This document shows, in pieces, positions 44,082 to 52,202 of a stretch of 54,602 nucleotides of DNA. The DNA lies in NCBI GenBank assembly GCA_028872955.1, contig JAGWNX010000013.1, positions 1 through 54,602 on the forward strand, given 5' to 3'. Both the position numbers and the translations under genes were made by a program. The notes beneath the pieces were generated by a model, which saw nothing but the letters and a program-made list of their open reading frames with translations, did not search any database and had not been told where the DNA came from. Origin of the DNA: Acidobacteriota bacterium (GTDB lineage Bacteria; Acidobacteriota; Terriglobia; Terriglobales; Acidobacteriaceae). Position 1 is the first letter of the stretch, and every line of letters starts with the position of its first letter.

Positions 44082-45944
44082 ATGAACTTTCGGAAACAGT
44101 CCGCAGCCGGAATCCTCCTGGCATCGCTCGTCGCCACCTCGCTCCACGCTGCTATCAAGCTGCCGCACGTGGGCAAGCGGAAGCCTGAAGACGATATGCC
44201 AATCCGGAAGCTTACCCCCGGCCAGAGCGCGCTGATCGACAAGGCCATCGCCCGGGAGAAAGTGGTCGTCGCCACGGTCAAGGAGCGTGCTCCGCTCGTC
44301 GAGACCTACATCCAGAACATGCGTCCGGACCCCGTGCTCGGCCAGGTTCCCGAATCGGATCAGCACTTCCTGGGCCGCGTCCGCTTCAACAAGATCATCG
44401 GCGACGTGCCGTACGAAGAGAACAAGGACACCACCGAAGGCACGAAGAAGAGCGGCAAGTTCAGCTTTCTGCATCACGCCCCGACCTTCCTGACCAATCT
44501 GGGTGGCGGACTGCGCCTGACCTTCCACGAGGCCGGCTTCGTCCAGATGCTGCTGATGGACTCGACCAGCTTCGATCGGCAGACCTACAACTTCAACTTC
44601 GTCCGCAACGAGTTTCTGGGCAACACCCCGACCGCTGTCTTTGACGTGACCCCGGCCGGGCAGAAGGGCCTGCTGAAGGACAAGACCTACGGTCGCTTCT
44701 TCGGCCGCATCTGGGTTGAGACCCGCAATGGCAATGTCGTCCGCTTCAACGGCGACTTCGCCGGCGGCATCGAGAACCAGCGCGAGTTCTACCACTTTGA
44801 CAGCTGGCGTACCAACGTCCAGCCCGATCTGTGGCTGCCCACCTCCTTCTACGTGGAGGAGAGCGATCCGAAGAGTGTGAGCCGTACGCTCAAGTTCAAG
44901 TCCATCAACCACATCTGGGGCTATGTGCTGAAGGTTCCGGCCAAGGAGAGCGAGAACACCTCGCTGGACGTGGTGGGGGCAACGGACGTCAGCAACGACG
45001 CGCAGGACGTAAGTCCGCTGGGTGCACAGCGCGCCTGGGTGCAGCAGGCTGAGGACAACGTCATCGAGCGGCTCTTCCAGGCCGGTCTGATCGACGCACC
45101 GAGCGAGTTTGACAAGACGCTTGAGGCGCTGGCTGGCAACATTCTGGCCTACAACAACATCACGCTGTCGCGGCCCATCCGCGTGCGTACGCTGCTGACC
45201 GAGCCGCTGGAGTCCGTGGCAGTCGGCAACACCATCCTCGTCTCCAAGAGCCTGCTGGACACCACCGCCGTGGTAACCCAGGATGGAGCCCAGCAGATGG
45301 GTAATCTGAACGCCATTCTGGCCTTCCAGATCGCTCACATCATCCTGGCCCACCGGTTGGACACCAAGTACGCCTTCAACGACCGTCTGCTCTTCCCCTC
45401 CAACGACGTCTACGATCGCATTCCGATGCATCACACCGATGCCGACAACGCCGCAGCTGCCAAGAAGGCGATGGAGCTGCTCAGCGCCAAGGAACTGGCC
45501 GATGGCCAGCAGTACTTTGGCCTGTACCTGCAGCAGCTGCAGACTCGGGTCAAGTCGCTGCATGCGCTGACTGCCCCGATGATCGGCGACGGCCTGACCA
45601 AGAGCGACACGGACCAGACCTTCTGGCTGGCCGAGATGATGAACAAGGGTCTGAAGCTCGAAGAGAAGAATCTGAAGCAGCAGGCTGCCATGCCGCTCTC
45701 CAGCTTCCTGCGCTTTGATCCCTGGACCGATCAGCTGTTCACCATGCACTCGGCGTATGAACCGCTGTTGTCGGCCGCGGACAAGATGCCGTTCGAGGTG
45801 GAGCCGGTCTACCTGAAGCTCAGCTACTACAAGGCACCCGCCGATGCAGCTCAGGCAGCTCCGGCACCGGCGGCAAACGCTGCCCCTGCCGATGCCAACG
45901 CCGCACCTGCACCTGCTGCAGCGCAGCCCGCGCCGCAAAACTAG
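44082..45944 (+). CDS. Exported protein with LolA-like N-half and degenerate M48 peptidase-like C-half
   Basis: The 620-residue product has a signal peptide ending near SLHA. Residues about 60-290 contain strand-rich segments such as GRFFGRIWVETRNGNVVRF, reminiscent of LolA-type lipoprotein-binding folds; this is weak. Residues about 330-500 resemble an M48 metalloprotease: SVAVGNTILVSKSLLD, then ILAFQIAHIILAHRLD where M48 enzymes have HExxH. Here the first His is Phe415 and the catalytic Glu is Gln416; only His419 remains. The third-ligand site (E-x-x-A-D) reads HTDAD, with His451 for Glu. The tail is an Ala/Pro-rich stretch of about 40 residues. AGGAG lies 8 nt before the ATG. I infer a non-proteolytic envelope role. 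Confidence 0.75.
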   Translation: MNFRKQSAAGILLASLVATSLHAAIKLPHVGKRKPEDDMPIRKLTPGQSALIDKAIAREKVVVATVKERAPLVETYIQNMRPDPVLGQVPESDQHFLGRVRFNKIIGDVPYEENKDTTEGTKKSGKFSFLHHAPTFLTNLGGGLRLTFHEAGFVQMLLMDSTSFDRQTYNFNFVRNEFLGNTPTAVFDVTPAGQKGLLKDKTYGRFFGRIWVETRNGNVVRFNGDFAGGIENQREFYHFDSWRTNVQPDLWLPTSFYVEESDPKSVSRTLKFKSINHIWGYVLKVPAKESENTSLDVVGATDVSNDAQDVSPLGAQRAWVQQAEDNVIERLFQAGLIDAPSEFDKTLEALAGNILAYNNITLSRPIRVRTLLTEPLESVAVGNTILVSKSLLDTTAVVTQDGAQQMGNLNAILAFQIAHIILAHRLDTKYAFNDRLLFPSNDVYDRIPMHHTDADNAAAAKKAMELLSAKELADGQQYFGLYLQQLQTRVKSLHALTAPMIGDGLTKSDTDQTFWLAEMMNKGLKLEEKNLKQQAAMPLSSFLRFDPWTDQLFTMHSAYEPLLSAADKMPFEVEPVYLKLSYYKAPADAAQAAPAPAANAAPADANAAPAPAAAQPAPQN

Positions 45945-45948
45945 ACCT

Positions 45949-45978
45949 GCGGCGGGCTGTCCAGGGACAGTCCGCCGC
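45949..45978. other. Hairpin between the M48-like gene and the first barrel gene
   Basis: GCGGCGGGCTGTCC and GGACAGTCCGCCGC can form a stem of 12 or more pairs (one G-U). No U-tract follows. It starts 4 bp past the TAG, so it could act as a weak terminator or an mRNA 3'-end stabiliser. Confidence 0.5.
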
Positions 45979-46045
45979 CAACACCGTGACGGTACTACAA
46001 CGAGACATGCTGCACCATGCGACAGCATGCGGGAGGAGACTTCAC

Positions 46046-46582
46046 TTGAATCGGCGAATCTATCCAGGCCTGCTCTTGTGCCTCCTGCTGTTCTCGATCC
46101 ATGCGTTCGGCCAGGCGACTGCTACCGCATCCCGACTGGGCGCGCTGCAGCTCGGAGTAGGCGCAACCCGCGTCTATACCGACTACACGCCGCAGAAGGC
46201 AGGCGGCATCACGGCATACGGTGACCTCGACTTCCGCCCGCACTGGGGCATTGATGGGGAGATACACCTGGGCAGTCTGATCACGCCGGGCCACGTGGGG
46301 GAAGACACCTATCTGCTGGGCCTGCGCTACGTCGGCCACCGCGGACGCTTTGACCCCTACCTGCGCCTGATGGGAGGCATCGGTCGGCTGAACCTGAACC
46401 TGACCAACAACACAGGCTCCTACACCTACAAGGTGGGTGCCTTCGCTGGTGGTGTGGATATCCATATCACGCGCAGCATCAATGTGCGTGCGTTTGACTT
46501 TGAAGCCCAGGCCTGGCCCGGCTACCTGAACGGCCTGTCGCCGTACGTGGTCACCTCGGGTGTCGCCTACTCGTTTCACTAG
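46046..46582 (+). CDS. Outer-membrane beta-barrel protein (tandem copy 1)
   Basis: The 178-residue product has a signal peptide (YPGLLLCLLLFSIHAFGQA) and then alternating strands of an 8-stranded OmpA/OmpX-like barrel: RLGALQLGVGATRVYTDYTP, ITAYGDLDFRPHWGIDGEIH, TYLLGLRYVGHRGRFDPYLR and a terminal YVVTSGVAYSFH ending in an aromatic-plus-His pattern. The start is a TTG preceded by GGAGGAG at 7 nt; the upstream open codons are polar and lack a signal. It is a clear paralogue of the next gene: both have the TASRLG block, DY(T/S)PQ and RPHWG. Confidence 0.82.
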   Translation: MNRRIYPGLLLCLLLFSIHAFGQATATASRLGALQLGVGATRVYTDYTPQKAGGITAYGDLDFRPHWGIDGEIHLGSLITPGHVGEDTYLLGLRYVGHRGRFDPYLRLMGGIGRLNLNLTNNTGSYTYKVGAFAGGVDIHITRSINVRAFDFEAQAWPGYLNGLSPYVVTSGVAYSFH

Positions 46583-46671
46583 CACTCTGGCCGCGTTGCT
46601 GCGGCTGTTCTTTATTCCGGGCGCGCGATCTGCCCTTCTCCCGAAACCCCAGATCGCTTTGGGAGAATTGA

Positions 46672-47196
46672 GTGTTCAAGCGTTTGTTTCTTCTCATCGG
46701 CCTGTGCTCCGCGACCGCGGCAGCCCACGGGCAGGCACTTCCTACCGCGAGCCGGCTTGGTGATCTGAGTCTGGGCGCCGGTTATACCACCGTCAACTCA
46801 GACTACTCGCCGCAGCGGTACACGGGCTTCGGCATCTACGGCGACTTCAACTATCGCCCGCACTGGGGAGCAGAGGCAGAGTTCCGCTTTGCGAGCGACC
46901 ACCAGAGCAGCCAGTTCTACGAGAAGACCTACGAGCTGGGGCCGCGCTACTACCTCGTCCACGGCCGCTACACGCCCTATGCCAAAGCCATGTATGGCCG
47001 CGGCGTCTTCAACTTCTACCAGGGCCAGGCGAACCTGGCCTACAACATGCTTGTTGGCGGTGCCGGGCTGGACTACCGCATCATGCCCTGGCTCAGTGTT
47101 CGGGGCGACTTTGAGTATCAGCACTGGTTCGGATTTCCGCCCAATGGCCTGACCCCGACCACGCTCACCTTCGGCGCAGCCTACCACTTCCGCTAG
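46672..47196 (+). CDS. Outer-membrane beta-barrel protein (tandem copy 2)
   Basis: The 174-residue product has a short signal peptide (FLLIGLCSATAAAHGQA) and barrel strands such as SRLGDLSLGAGYTTVNSDYS, GIYGDFNYRPHWGAEAEF, TYELGPRYYLVHGRYTPYAK and the last strand TLTFGAAYHFR. It starts with GTG preceded by GGGAG at 6 nt. Length, motif order and the RPHWG/DYSPQ blocks match the preceding gene, so the two arose by tandem duplication. They have diverged strongly elsewhere. A bidirectional terminator follows. Such small barrels can act as adhesins or sensors, but the role here is unknown. Confidence 0.85.
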   Translation: MFKRLFLLIGLCSATAAAHGQALPTASRLGDLSLGAGYTTVNSDYSPQRYTGFGIYGDFNYRPHWGAEAEFRFASDHQSSQFYEKTYELGPRYYLVHGRYTPYAKAMYGRGVFNFYQGQANLAYNMLVGGAGLDYRIMPWLSVRGDFEYQHWFGFPPNGLTPTTLTFGAAYHFR

Positions 47197-47224
47197 GCCC
47201 TGGCCCGCAGGCTAGCAGCACGAA

Positions 47225-47249
47225 AAAGCCCCGGACGCGCCGGGGCTTT
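47225..47249. terminator. Bidirectional terminator between convergent barrel genes
   Basis: AAAGCCCCGG and CCGGGGCTTT form a 10-bp perfect stem with a 5-nt loop. The A-run before and T-run after serve both the plus-strand barrel pair and the minus-strand barrel gene. Confidence 0.9.
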
Positions 47250-47294
47250 GCTGTCTCTCATGCTCTGTGGTCACTCTGTGGTGCAGCGTACAAG

Positions 47295-47888
47295 CTAGAA
47301 GTGGTACGCCAGGCCGACTGCCGGCAACGAGATCACTTCCCACCGCTTGGTGTCAAAGTTGGTCAGGCCGTAGGCAGGTGCCTTGGTCAAAAACCCGCGA
47401 TACTCGACGCGCACGTCAAAGCTGGGGCTCAGCTCGTAAGCCACGCCGCCGCCGAAGATTCCCCCCAGCCCGAAGACCTGCTTGGTATCGAAGCTGGTGG
47501 ACGCGAAGTCACGAATCGGCGTGAAGACCAGCGCACCGGGACCAGCCTCAATAAACGGGTTGTAGCGGCGGAAGTTCAGGCCGTACACAAACGCGCCAGA
47601 GATCTCCTGCTGCCGCTGATGAATGTTACCGGACAGGAAGCTGGTGGTGTAGTACTGCTGATTCTGCAGGAAGGAGTAGTTCACCTCCAGCGCGCTGCGC
47701 GGGGTGAGCATATAGCGGTAGCTGGCCAGGAAGCCAAAGGTCTTTGACGTGTCCTGCGTAATCGCATTGCCGTGCACTTGAGGCGTAAAGATACCAATCC
47801 CGCTGACACTCACATCCTGACGGCTCTCTTGCGCGAATCCCGCAGCCGCTGAAAGTAGCAGCGCGCCCAACAACATCATCTTCTTCAT
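47295..47888 (-). CDS. Outer-membrane beta-barrel protein
   Basis: The 197-residue product has a signal peptide (MKKMMLLGALLLSAAAGFAQ) and an eight-stranded-barrel pattern with strands such as FGFLASYRYMLTPRSALEVN, SGAFVYGLNFRRYNPFIEAG, GGIFGGGVAYELSPSFDVRV and a terminal LPAVGLAYHF ending in Phe, the classic BAM signal. It is related in type but not closely in sequence to the two plus-strand barrels it converges with. A weak ribosome binding site (GAAGGG) lies before the ATG. Function unknown. Confidence 0.83.
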   Translation of the reverse strand: MKKMMLLGALLLSAAAGFAQESRQDVSVSGIGIFTPQVHGNAITQDTSKTFGFLASYRYMLTPRSALEVNYSFLQNQQYYTTSFLSGNIHQRQQEISGAFVYGLNFRRYNPFIEAGPGALVFTPIRDFASTSFDTKQVFGLGGIFGGGVAYELSPSFDVRVEYRGFLTKAPAYGLTNFDTKRWEVISLPAVGLAYHF

Positions 47889-48037
47889 GCTTCGCTAAAT
47901 CCCTTCGAGATTGGTTCCGGCATCTTCCGGCCCGTGCCCGCCTGTCGCAAGGTCCACGGCCAGCCGCAAACGCGCCGTCGCTTTTGCAATTGTACCTGTA
48001 GCGGCGGCTCTGCGCGTACTCTTCACTGCGCGACGGT

Positions 48038-48961
48038 CTATAGGCTGCGCTCACTTTCAAAGCAGAACGGGTCTCCGTGGCGGCTGGCGTAGGCCTCAAC
48101 CACCTGGAGAAAGGAGACTGCGGCGTGGGACAGGGTAGCCTGTTTCCGGTGCACCAGGCGCAGCTTGCGCTCCATTTGCAGCTCTGGCACCACCACCCGC
48201 ACCAGCGCGCCCTGCTGCAGCTCCGTCTGCACGGAGAGTCCCGGCACCAGCGCCACCCCGTTCCCCATGGCAACAAACCGCTTGATGGCCTCCATCGTCG
48301 GCAGCTCCACCCCCATCTGCAGAGGCGTCTTGAAGCGCTTGAAGGTCTGGATCACCTTCTGCCGCTGCGGCGAGGGGATGTTGTGTGCAATAAAGTTCAG
48401 GCCGCCCAGCTGACGGATGGAGACCTCTCGGGCACTGGCCAGCGGATGCTGCGGGTTCACCACGAACGCCAGTTCGTCCCGGTACACCACAATCGACTTG
48501 ACCTGAGCATCCTCTGGCCGGAACGACAGCACGCCCAGCTCGACCGAGTGCATCAGCACCTCGTCGGAGATGCGACTGGCCAGCGAGCGCTGCACGGCCA
48601 CCTTGATGCGCGGGTTCTGGCGGCGAAACTCGTCCAGCAGCGGCAGCAGGTACAGGCAGGTGTACTCATTGGCGGCCAGGTTCAGGCGTCCGCGGTGCAG
48701 CTCGCGTAGCTCGCTCAGCGCGCCACTGGCCTCGTTGCGCAGGTTCAGCAGCTTCAGGGCGTACTCCCGCAACACCTCCCCGGCATCCGTCAGGGTGCCA
48801 TCGCGGGAGGAGCGCTCAAACAGCACCTCGCCCAGCTCCTGCTCCAGCCGGGCGATGGCCTGACTGACGGCCGGCTGGGTGCGATGCAGGCGCGCCGCCG
48901 CCCGGGAGAAGCTCCGCTCCTCGGCGACGGCCAGAAAGGTCTCCAACTGAATCAGTTCCAA
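48038..48961 (-). CDS. LysR-family transcriptional regulator
   Basis: The 307-residue product has the N-terminal winged helix with AVAEERSFSRAAARLHRTQ and PAVSQAIARLEQELGE (recognition helix), then a two-lobed effector-binding domain. It starts with TTG with AGGAGG 9 nt upstream. It diverges from leuA, and a 7-bp-arm palindrome lies between them, so by analogy with LysR regulators it probably controls leuA and perhaps the whole leu cluster. The effector could be a pathway intermediate; this is inference. Confidence 0.92.
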   Translation of the reverse strand: MELIQLETFLAVAEERSFSRAAARLHRTQPAVSQAIARLEQELGEVLFERSSRDGTLTDAGEVLREYALKLLNLRNEASGALSELRELHRGRLNLAANEYTCLYLLPLLDEFRRQNPRIKVAVQRSLASRISDEVLMHSVELGVLSFRPEDAQVKSIVVYRDELAFVVNPQHPLASAREVSIRQLGGLNFIAHNIPSPQRQKVIQTFKRFKTPLQMGVELPTMEAIKRFVAMGNGVALVPGLSVQTELQQGALVRVVVPELQMERKLRLVHRKQATLSHAAVSFLQVVEAYASRHGDPFCFESERSL

Positions 48962-48989
48962 GCCTGGCCGCCTCCTGAACGAATGGTGC

Positions 48990-49039
48990 GATTAGAAATC
49001 GTGATACTTCTTTCAGCGATCATAAGCCTGCATTATGAT
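48990..49039. promoter_or_regulatory. LysR-type operator between the regulator gene and leuA
   Basis: ATCATAA and TTATGAT (49019-49039) form a perfect palindrome with a 7-nt spacer and match the T-N11-A pattern of LysR sites. A smaller palindrome GATTAGAAATC lies at 48990-49000, about 40 bp away centre to centre. A pair like this fits a regulatory and an activation half-site. Confidence 0.65.
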
Positions 49040-49067
49040 TAAGGCCAGATCGAGGGATCTTGCCACT

Positions 49068-50246
49068 ATGACAGCTTCCAATCGGATCATCTTCTTTGAC
49101 ACGACCCTGCGCGACGGCGAACAGTCGCCCGGCTGCACCATGCACCACCATGAGAAGCTGCGCATGGCGCACCAGCTGGCTGCGCTGGGCGTGGATATTC
49201 TGGAGGCAGGCTTCGCCATCGCCTCCGAGGGTGATTCGGCCAGCATTCGGGCCATCGCCGCCGAGGTGCAGGGGCCGGTGATCGCCTCGCTGGCACGCTG
49301 TAAGCAGGAGGACATCGAGGCCTCAGCTCGCGCGCTGGAGCCCGCGCAACGCAAGCGCATCCACACGTTTCTCTCCACCTCTGACCTGCATCTCTCGGCC
49401 AAGCTGAAGATCACCCGCGAGCAGGCGCTGGAGCAGATCGGCACCATGGTGGCACTGGCACGCACCTATGTAGATGACGTGGAGTTCTCGCCGGAGGACG
49501 CGACGCGCACAGATCCTGAGTTTCTGATTCAGGCTCTGGAGGTCGCCATCCAGGCGGGTGCCACCACGCTGAACCTGCCGGATACGGTGGGCTACTGCAT
49601 CCCGCAGGACTACGCCGCGATGTTCCTGAACGTGCGGGCACGCCTGCCCCGCATCGACCAGGAAGGCATCATCCTCTCCGCACACTGCCACGACGACCTG
49701 GGCCTGGCGGTAGCCAACACGCTGGCCGCAATTGAGGCCGGTGCGCGCCAGGCCGAGTGTGCCATCAACGGCATTGGCGAGCGCGCAGGCAACGCCGCGC
49801 TGGAGGAGATTGCCGCTGCGCTGACGGTGCGCCGCGACAAGCTGCCCTACACGCACGGCATTGTGATGAATCAGCTCTACCCCTCCAGCCAGATGCTGGC
49901 GCAGTGCATCAGCTTTGGCGCCGCGCCGAACAAGGCGATTGTGGGTGCCAACGCCTTTGCCCACGCCGCCGGCATCCACCAGCATGGCGTGATTGCCAAC
50001 CCGCTGACCTACGAGATTATGACGCCGGAGTCGGTGGGCCAGCCTTCAAACTCGCTGGTCCTCTCCAAGCACTCTGGCCGCGCTGCACTGGCCGATCGCC
50101 TGGCCCGGCTGGGACATCCGCTGGATCGCGAACAGCTGGCCGAGGTCTACCACCGCTTTACCGATCTCGCCGATCGCAAGAAGAACATCTACGACCAGGA
50201 TCTGATTGCCCTGCTGCAGGCCGATCGCGCTGCAGCCTCCGTCTAA
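49068..50246 (+). CDS. leuA: 2-isopropylmalate synthase, short form without the regulatory domain
   Basis: LeuA condenses acetyl-CoA with 2-oxoisovalerate, the first step of leucine synthesis. The 392-residue product has [17 protein letters not shown] with the metal and substrate ligands, [32 protein letters not shown] with the HxH metal ligands, [15 protein letters not shown] and [19 protein letters not shown], all typical of LeuA. It ends near residue 390, before the C-terminal allosteric domain that binds leucine in E. coli (523 residues). An ATG at 49035 is possible but lies inside the operator palindrome; the ATG at 49068 has GAGGGA 10 nt upstream. A homocitrate or citramalate synthase cannot be fully excluded, but leuB and leuC follow. 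Confidence 0.9.
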   Translation: MTASNRIIFFDTTLRDGEQSPGCTMHHHEKLRMAHQLAALGVDILEAGFAIASEGDSASIRAIAAEVQGPVIASLARCKQEDIEASARALEPAQRKRIHTFLSTSDLHLSAKLKITREQALEQIGTMVALARTYVDDVEFSPEDATRTDPEFLIQALEVAIQAGATTLNLPDTVGYCIPQDYAAMFLNVRARLPRIDQEGIILSAHCHDDLGLAVANTLAAIEAGARQAECAINGIGERAGNAALEEIAAALTVRRDKLPYTHGIVMNQLYPSSQMLAQCISFGAAPNKAIVGANAFAHAAGIHQHGVIANPLTYEIMTPESVGQPSNSLVLSKHSGRAALADRLARLGHPLDREQLAEVYHRFTDLADRKKNIYDQDLIALLQADRAAASV

Positions 50247-50350
50247 CGACCCTGCCCGGTGGTCGAAGGCAACTTCGGCCGGGCCCACCTACCCTGCCCG
50301 GCAGCACCCTTTCCGGCAGGCGGCACCATTACCCCAGCCAAGGAAGAATC

Positions 50351-51451
50351 ATGCGCTTGAAGATTGCAGTCCTCGCCGGTGACGGCATCGGCCCTGAAGT
50401 GACCCGCGAAGCCGTCAACATTCTGAAGGCTGTTGCCGAGCTTGGCAGCCACGACTTTACCTTCCACGAGGGCCTGATCGGCGGCATCGCCATCACCACG
50501 CATGGCTCGCCGCTGCCCACCGCGACCCTGGACATGGCACTGGAGTCGGACGCTGTGCTGCTGGGCGCGGTCGGCGACAACAAGTTCAACGCGCTGCCGC
50601 CGGATAAGCGTCCTGAGGCTGGCCTGCTGCAGATTCGCCAGGCCCTGGGCGGCTACGCCAACCTGCGCCCGTCGATCGCGTACAAGCCCCTGGCGGGCAG
50701 CTCGCCGCTGCGGCCAGAGGTGACCGAGGGCACCGACATGCTCTTCGTCCGCGAACTGCTGGGCGGCCTGTACTTTGGCGCACCGCGCTGGTGGAATCGC
50801 GAGACGGGCGAATCCATCAACACCATGCGCTACACCAAGGCTGAGGTGACGCGCGTGGCACGCGTGGCCTTTGAGCTGGCCCGGGGCCGTCGCAAAAAGG
50901 TGACCTCCGTGGACAAGGCCAACGTGCTCGAGGTCTCGCAGCTGTGGCGCGACACCGTCACCGAGGTGGGCAAAGAGTACCCGGACGTGACGCTCGAGCA
51001 CCAGCTGGTGGACTCGATGGCGATGCATATTATGAACACGCCGCGGAACTTCGACGTGGTGCTGACGGAGAACCTCTTCGGCGATATCCTCTCGGACGAG
51101 GCCGGCGTAATCACCGGCTCGCTGGGCATGCTGCCCTCAGCCACCATCGGCGGCGCGGTCAACCTGTATGAGCCTGTCCACGGCTCTGCACCCGACATCG
51201 CCGGCCAGGGCAAGGCGAATCCGCTCGGCGCCATCCTGACGGCGGCGATGGTGCTGCGCCACTCGGCCAATCTTGAGGCCGACGCCACCGCCGTGGAGCA
51301 GGCCGTGCGCAAGGTGCTGGACGCCGGCTATCGCACCGCCGATATCGCACGCGGCAGCTCTCAGGTCGTCTCGACGCAGGAGATGGGCAAGCTTGTGCAC
51401 CAGGCGCTGGTGGAGGATATCGACCGCCGCCAGTCCATGCACGCCGTCTAA
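50351..51451 (+). CDS. leuB: 3-isopropylmalate dehydrogenase
   Basis: LeuB oxidises and decarboxylates 3-isopropylmalate with NAD. The 366-residue product opens [18 protein letters not shown] and has [20 protein letters not shown], the substrate-site [54 protein letters not shown] and [20 protein letters not shown], all family marks. AAGGAAGAATC precedes the ATG. It lies 104 bp after leuA. The spacer has short GC-rich inverted repeats but no U-tract. Confidence 0.97.
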   Translation: MRLKIAVLAGDGIGPEVTREAVNILKAVAELGSHDFTFHEGLIGGIAITTHGSPLPTATLDMALESDAVLLGAVGDNKFNALPPDKRPEAGLLQIRQALGGYANLRPSIAYKPLAGSSPLRPEVTEGTDMLFVRELLGGLYFGAPRWWNRETGESINTMRYTKAEVTRVARVAFELARGRRKKVTSVDKANVLEVSQLWRDTVTEVGKEYPDVTLEHQLVDSMAMHIMNTPRNFDVVLTENLFGDILSDEAGVITGSLGMLPSATIGGAVNLYEPVHGSAPDIAGQGKANPLGAILTAAMVLRHSANLEADATAVEQAVRKVLDAGYRTADIARGSSQVVSTQEMGKLVHQALVEDIDRRQSMHAV

Positions 51452-51498
51452 CGCTGCACTCTGCCGGTGGTGCCCCTGCGCACCGCCGGCCAAACGTC

Positions 51499-52182
51499 TT
51501 GAACCGCTGGCTCTCCATGATGCGTCGCCCCCTTCAACTCGCGTGCCTCAGCGTTGCTCTTGCGGCAGTGGCTGCAGCGCAGTTCCACCTGCCGCAGCAC
51601 CTGGGCCACAGCAAGGCACAGGGCGAGGACACCAGCTGGCTGGGGCAATATGCCTCGCCGGAGCCTGACGGACGCGCCGGAGAGCTGTTGCACGACTACC
51701 GCTTCAAGGAGTTTCTGCGCGACCACCTGAAGGCGCCGCAGAGCTTCTGGAACGACAACGAGTCCCTAGCGGACACTGCGTTTGAGTTTCTCTCCACGCC
51801 GGGCCGCGTGCTGCTGCGCGACAACCGGTATCTGGCCGTCGATGGCTGTGTGCCCCACTTCTGCCCGTCGCGTGGCCTGCTGTTTGTGGACCTCGGCTCG
51901 CCGCATCCGCTGGTAGCCTTCGCGGCGGTGGACTGGACGCGGGACAACCACTCCACAACGCAGCCGGGTGCGGAGTACACGCTGTGGCTGTTTGCCGATC
52001 AGCAGTTGGCGACGGATGCCTTGCCCGCACCGCTCACGGCAGCTCTCACCCAGTGGTCCGGCGCGACTGCAACTGGCAGTGACCGTCCCCAGAACATCAC
52101 GAACCTCTTTCTCGTCGATCCTGACGGCACACCGCACCCTGTGGCACCTGCTGCCGCCGGCTTAACATCCAACCACAAGTAA
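51499..52182 (+). CDS. Secreted protein of unknown function inside the leu cluster
   Basis: The 227-residue product begins with a basic stretch and a hydrophobic signal ([20 protein letters not shown], cleavage near AAAQ). The mature part has [39 protein letters not shown] with a C-x4-C pair that could form a disulfide or bind metal, and [20 protein letters not shown] at 51499 and an ATG at 51517 are both possible; neither has a strong ribosome binding site. I know no family match. It sits 47 bp after leuB and 20 bp before leuC, so it is probably cotranscribed with them although exported. Confidence 0.7.
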   Translation: MNRWLSMMRRPLQLACLSVALAAVAAAQFHLPQHLGHSKAQGEDTSWLGQYASPEPDGRAGELLHDYRFKEFLRDHLKAPQSFWNDNESLADTAFEFLSTPGRVLLRDNRYLAVDGCVPHFCPSRGLLFVDLGSPHPLVAFAAVDWTRDNHSTTQPGAEYTLWLFADQQLATDALPAPLTAALTQWSGATATGSDRPQNITNLFLVDPDGTPHPVAPAAAGLTSNHK

Positions 52183-52202
52183 CCGGAGCAGAAAGCAACA
52201 CT

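Noticed and set aside
49068-50246. Homocitrate or citramalate synthase instead of LeuA
   Set aside because: leuB, leuC and leuD follow in the same direction and the LeuA motifs fit better, though the short length alone would allow other family members.
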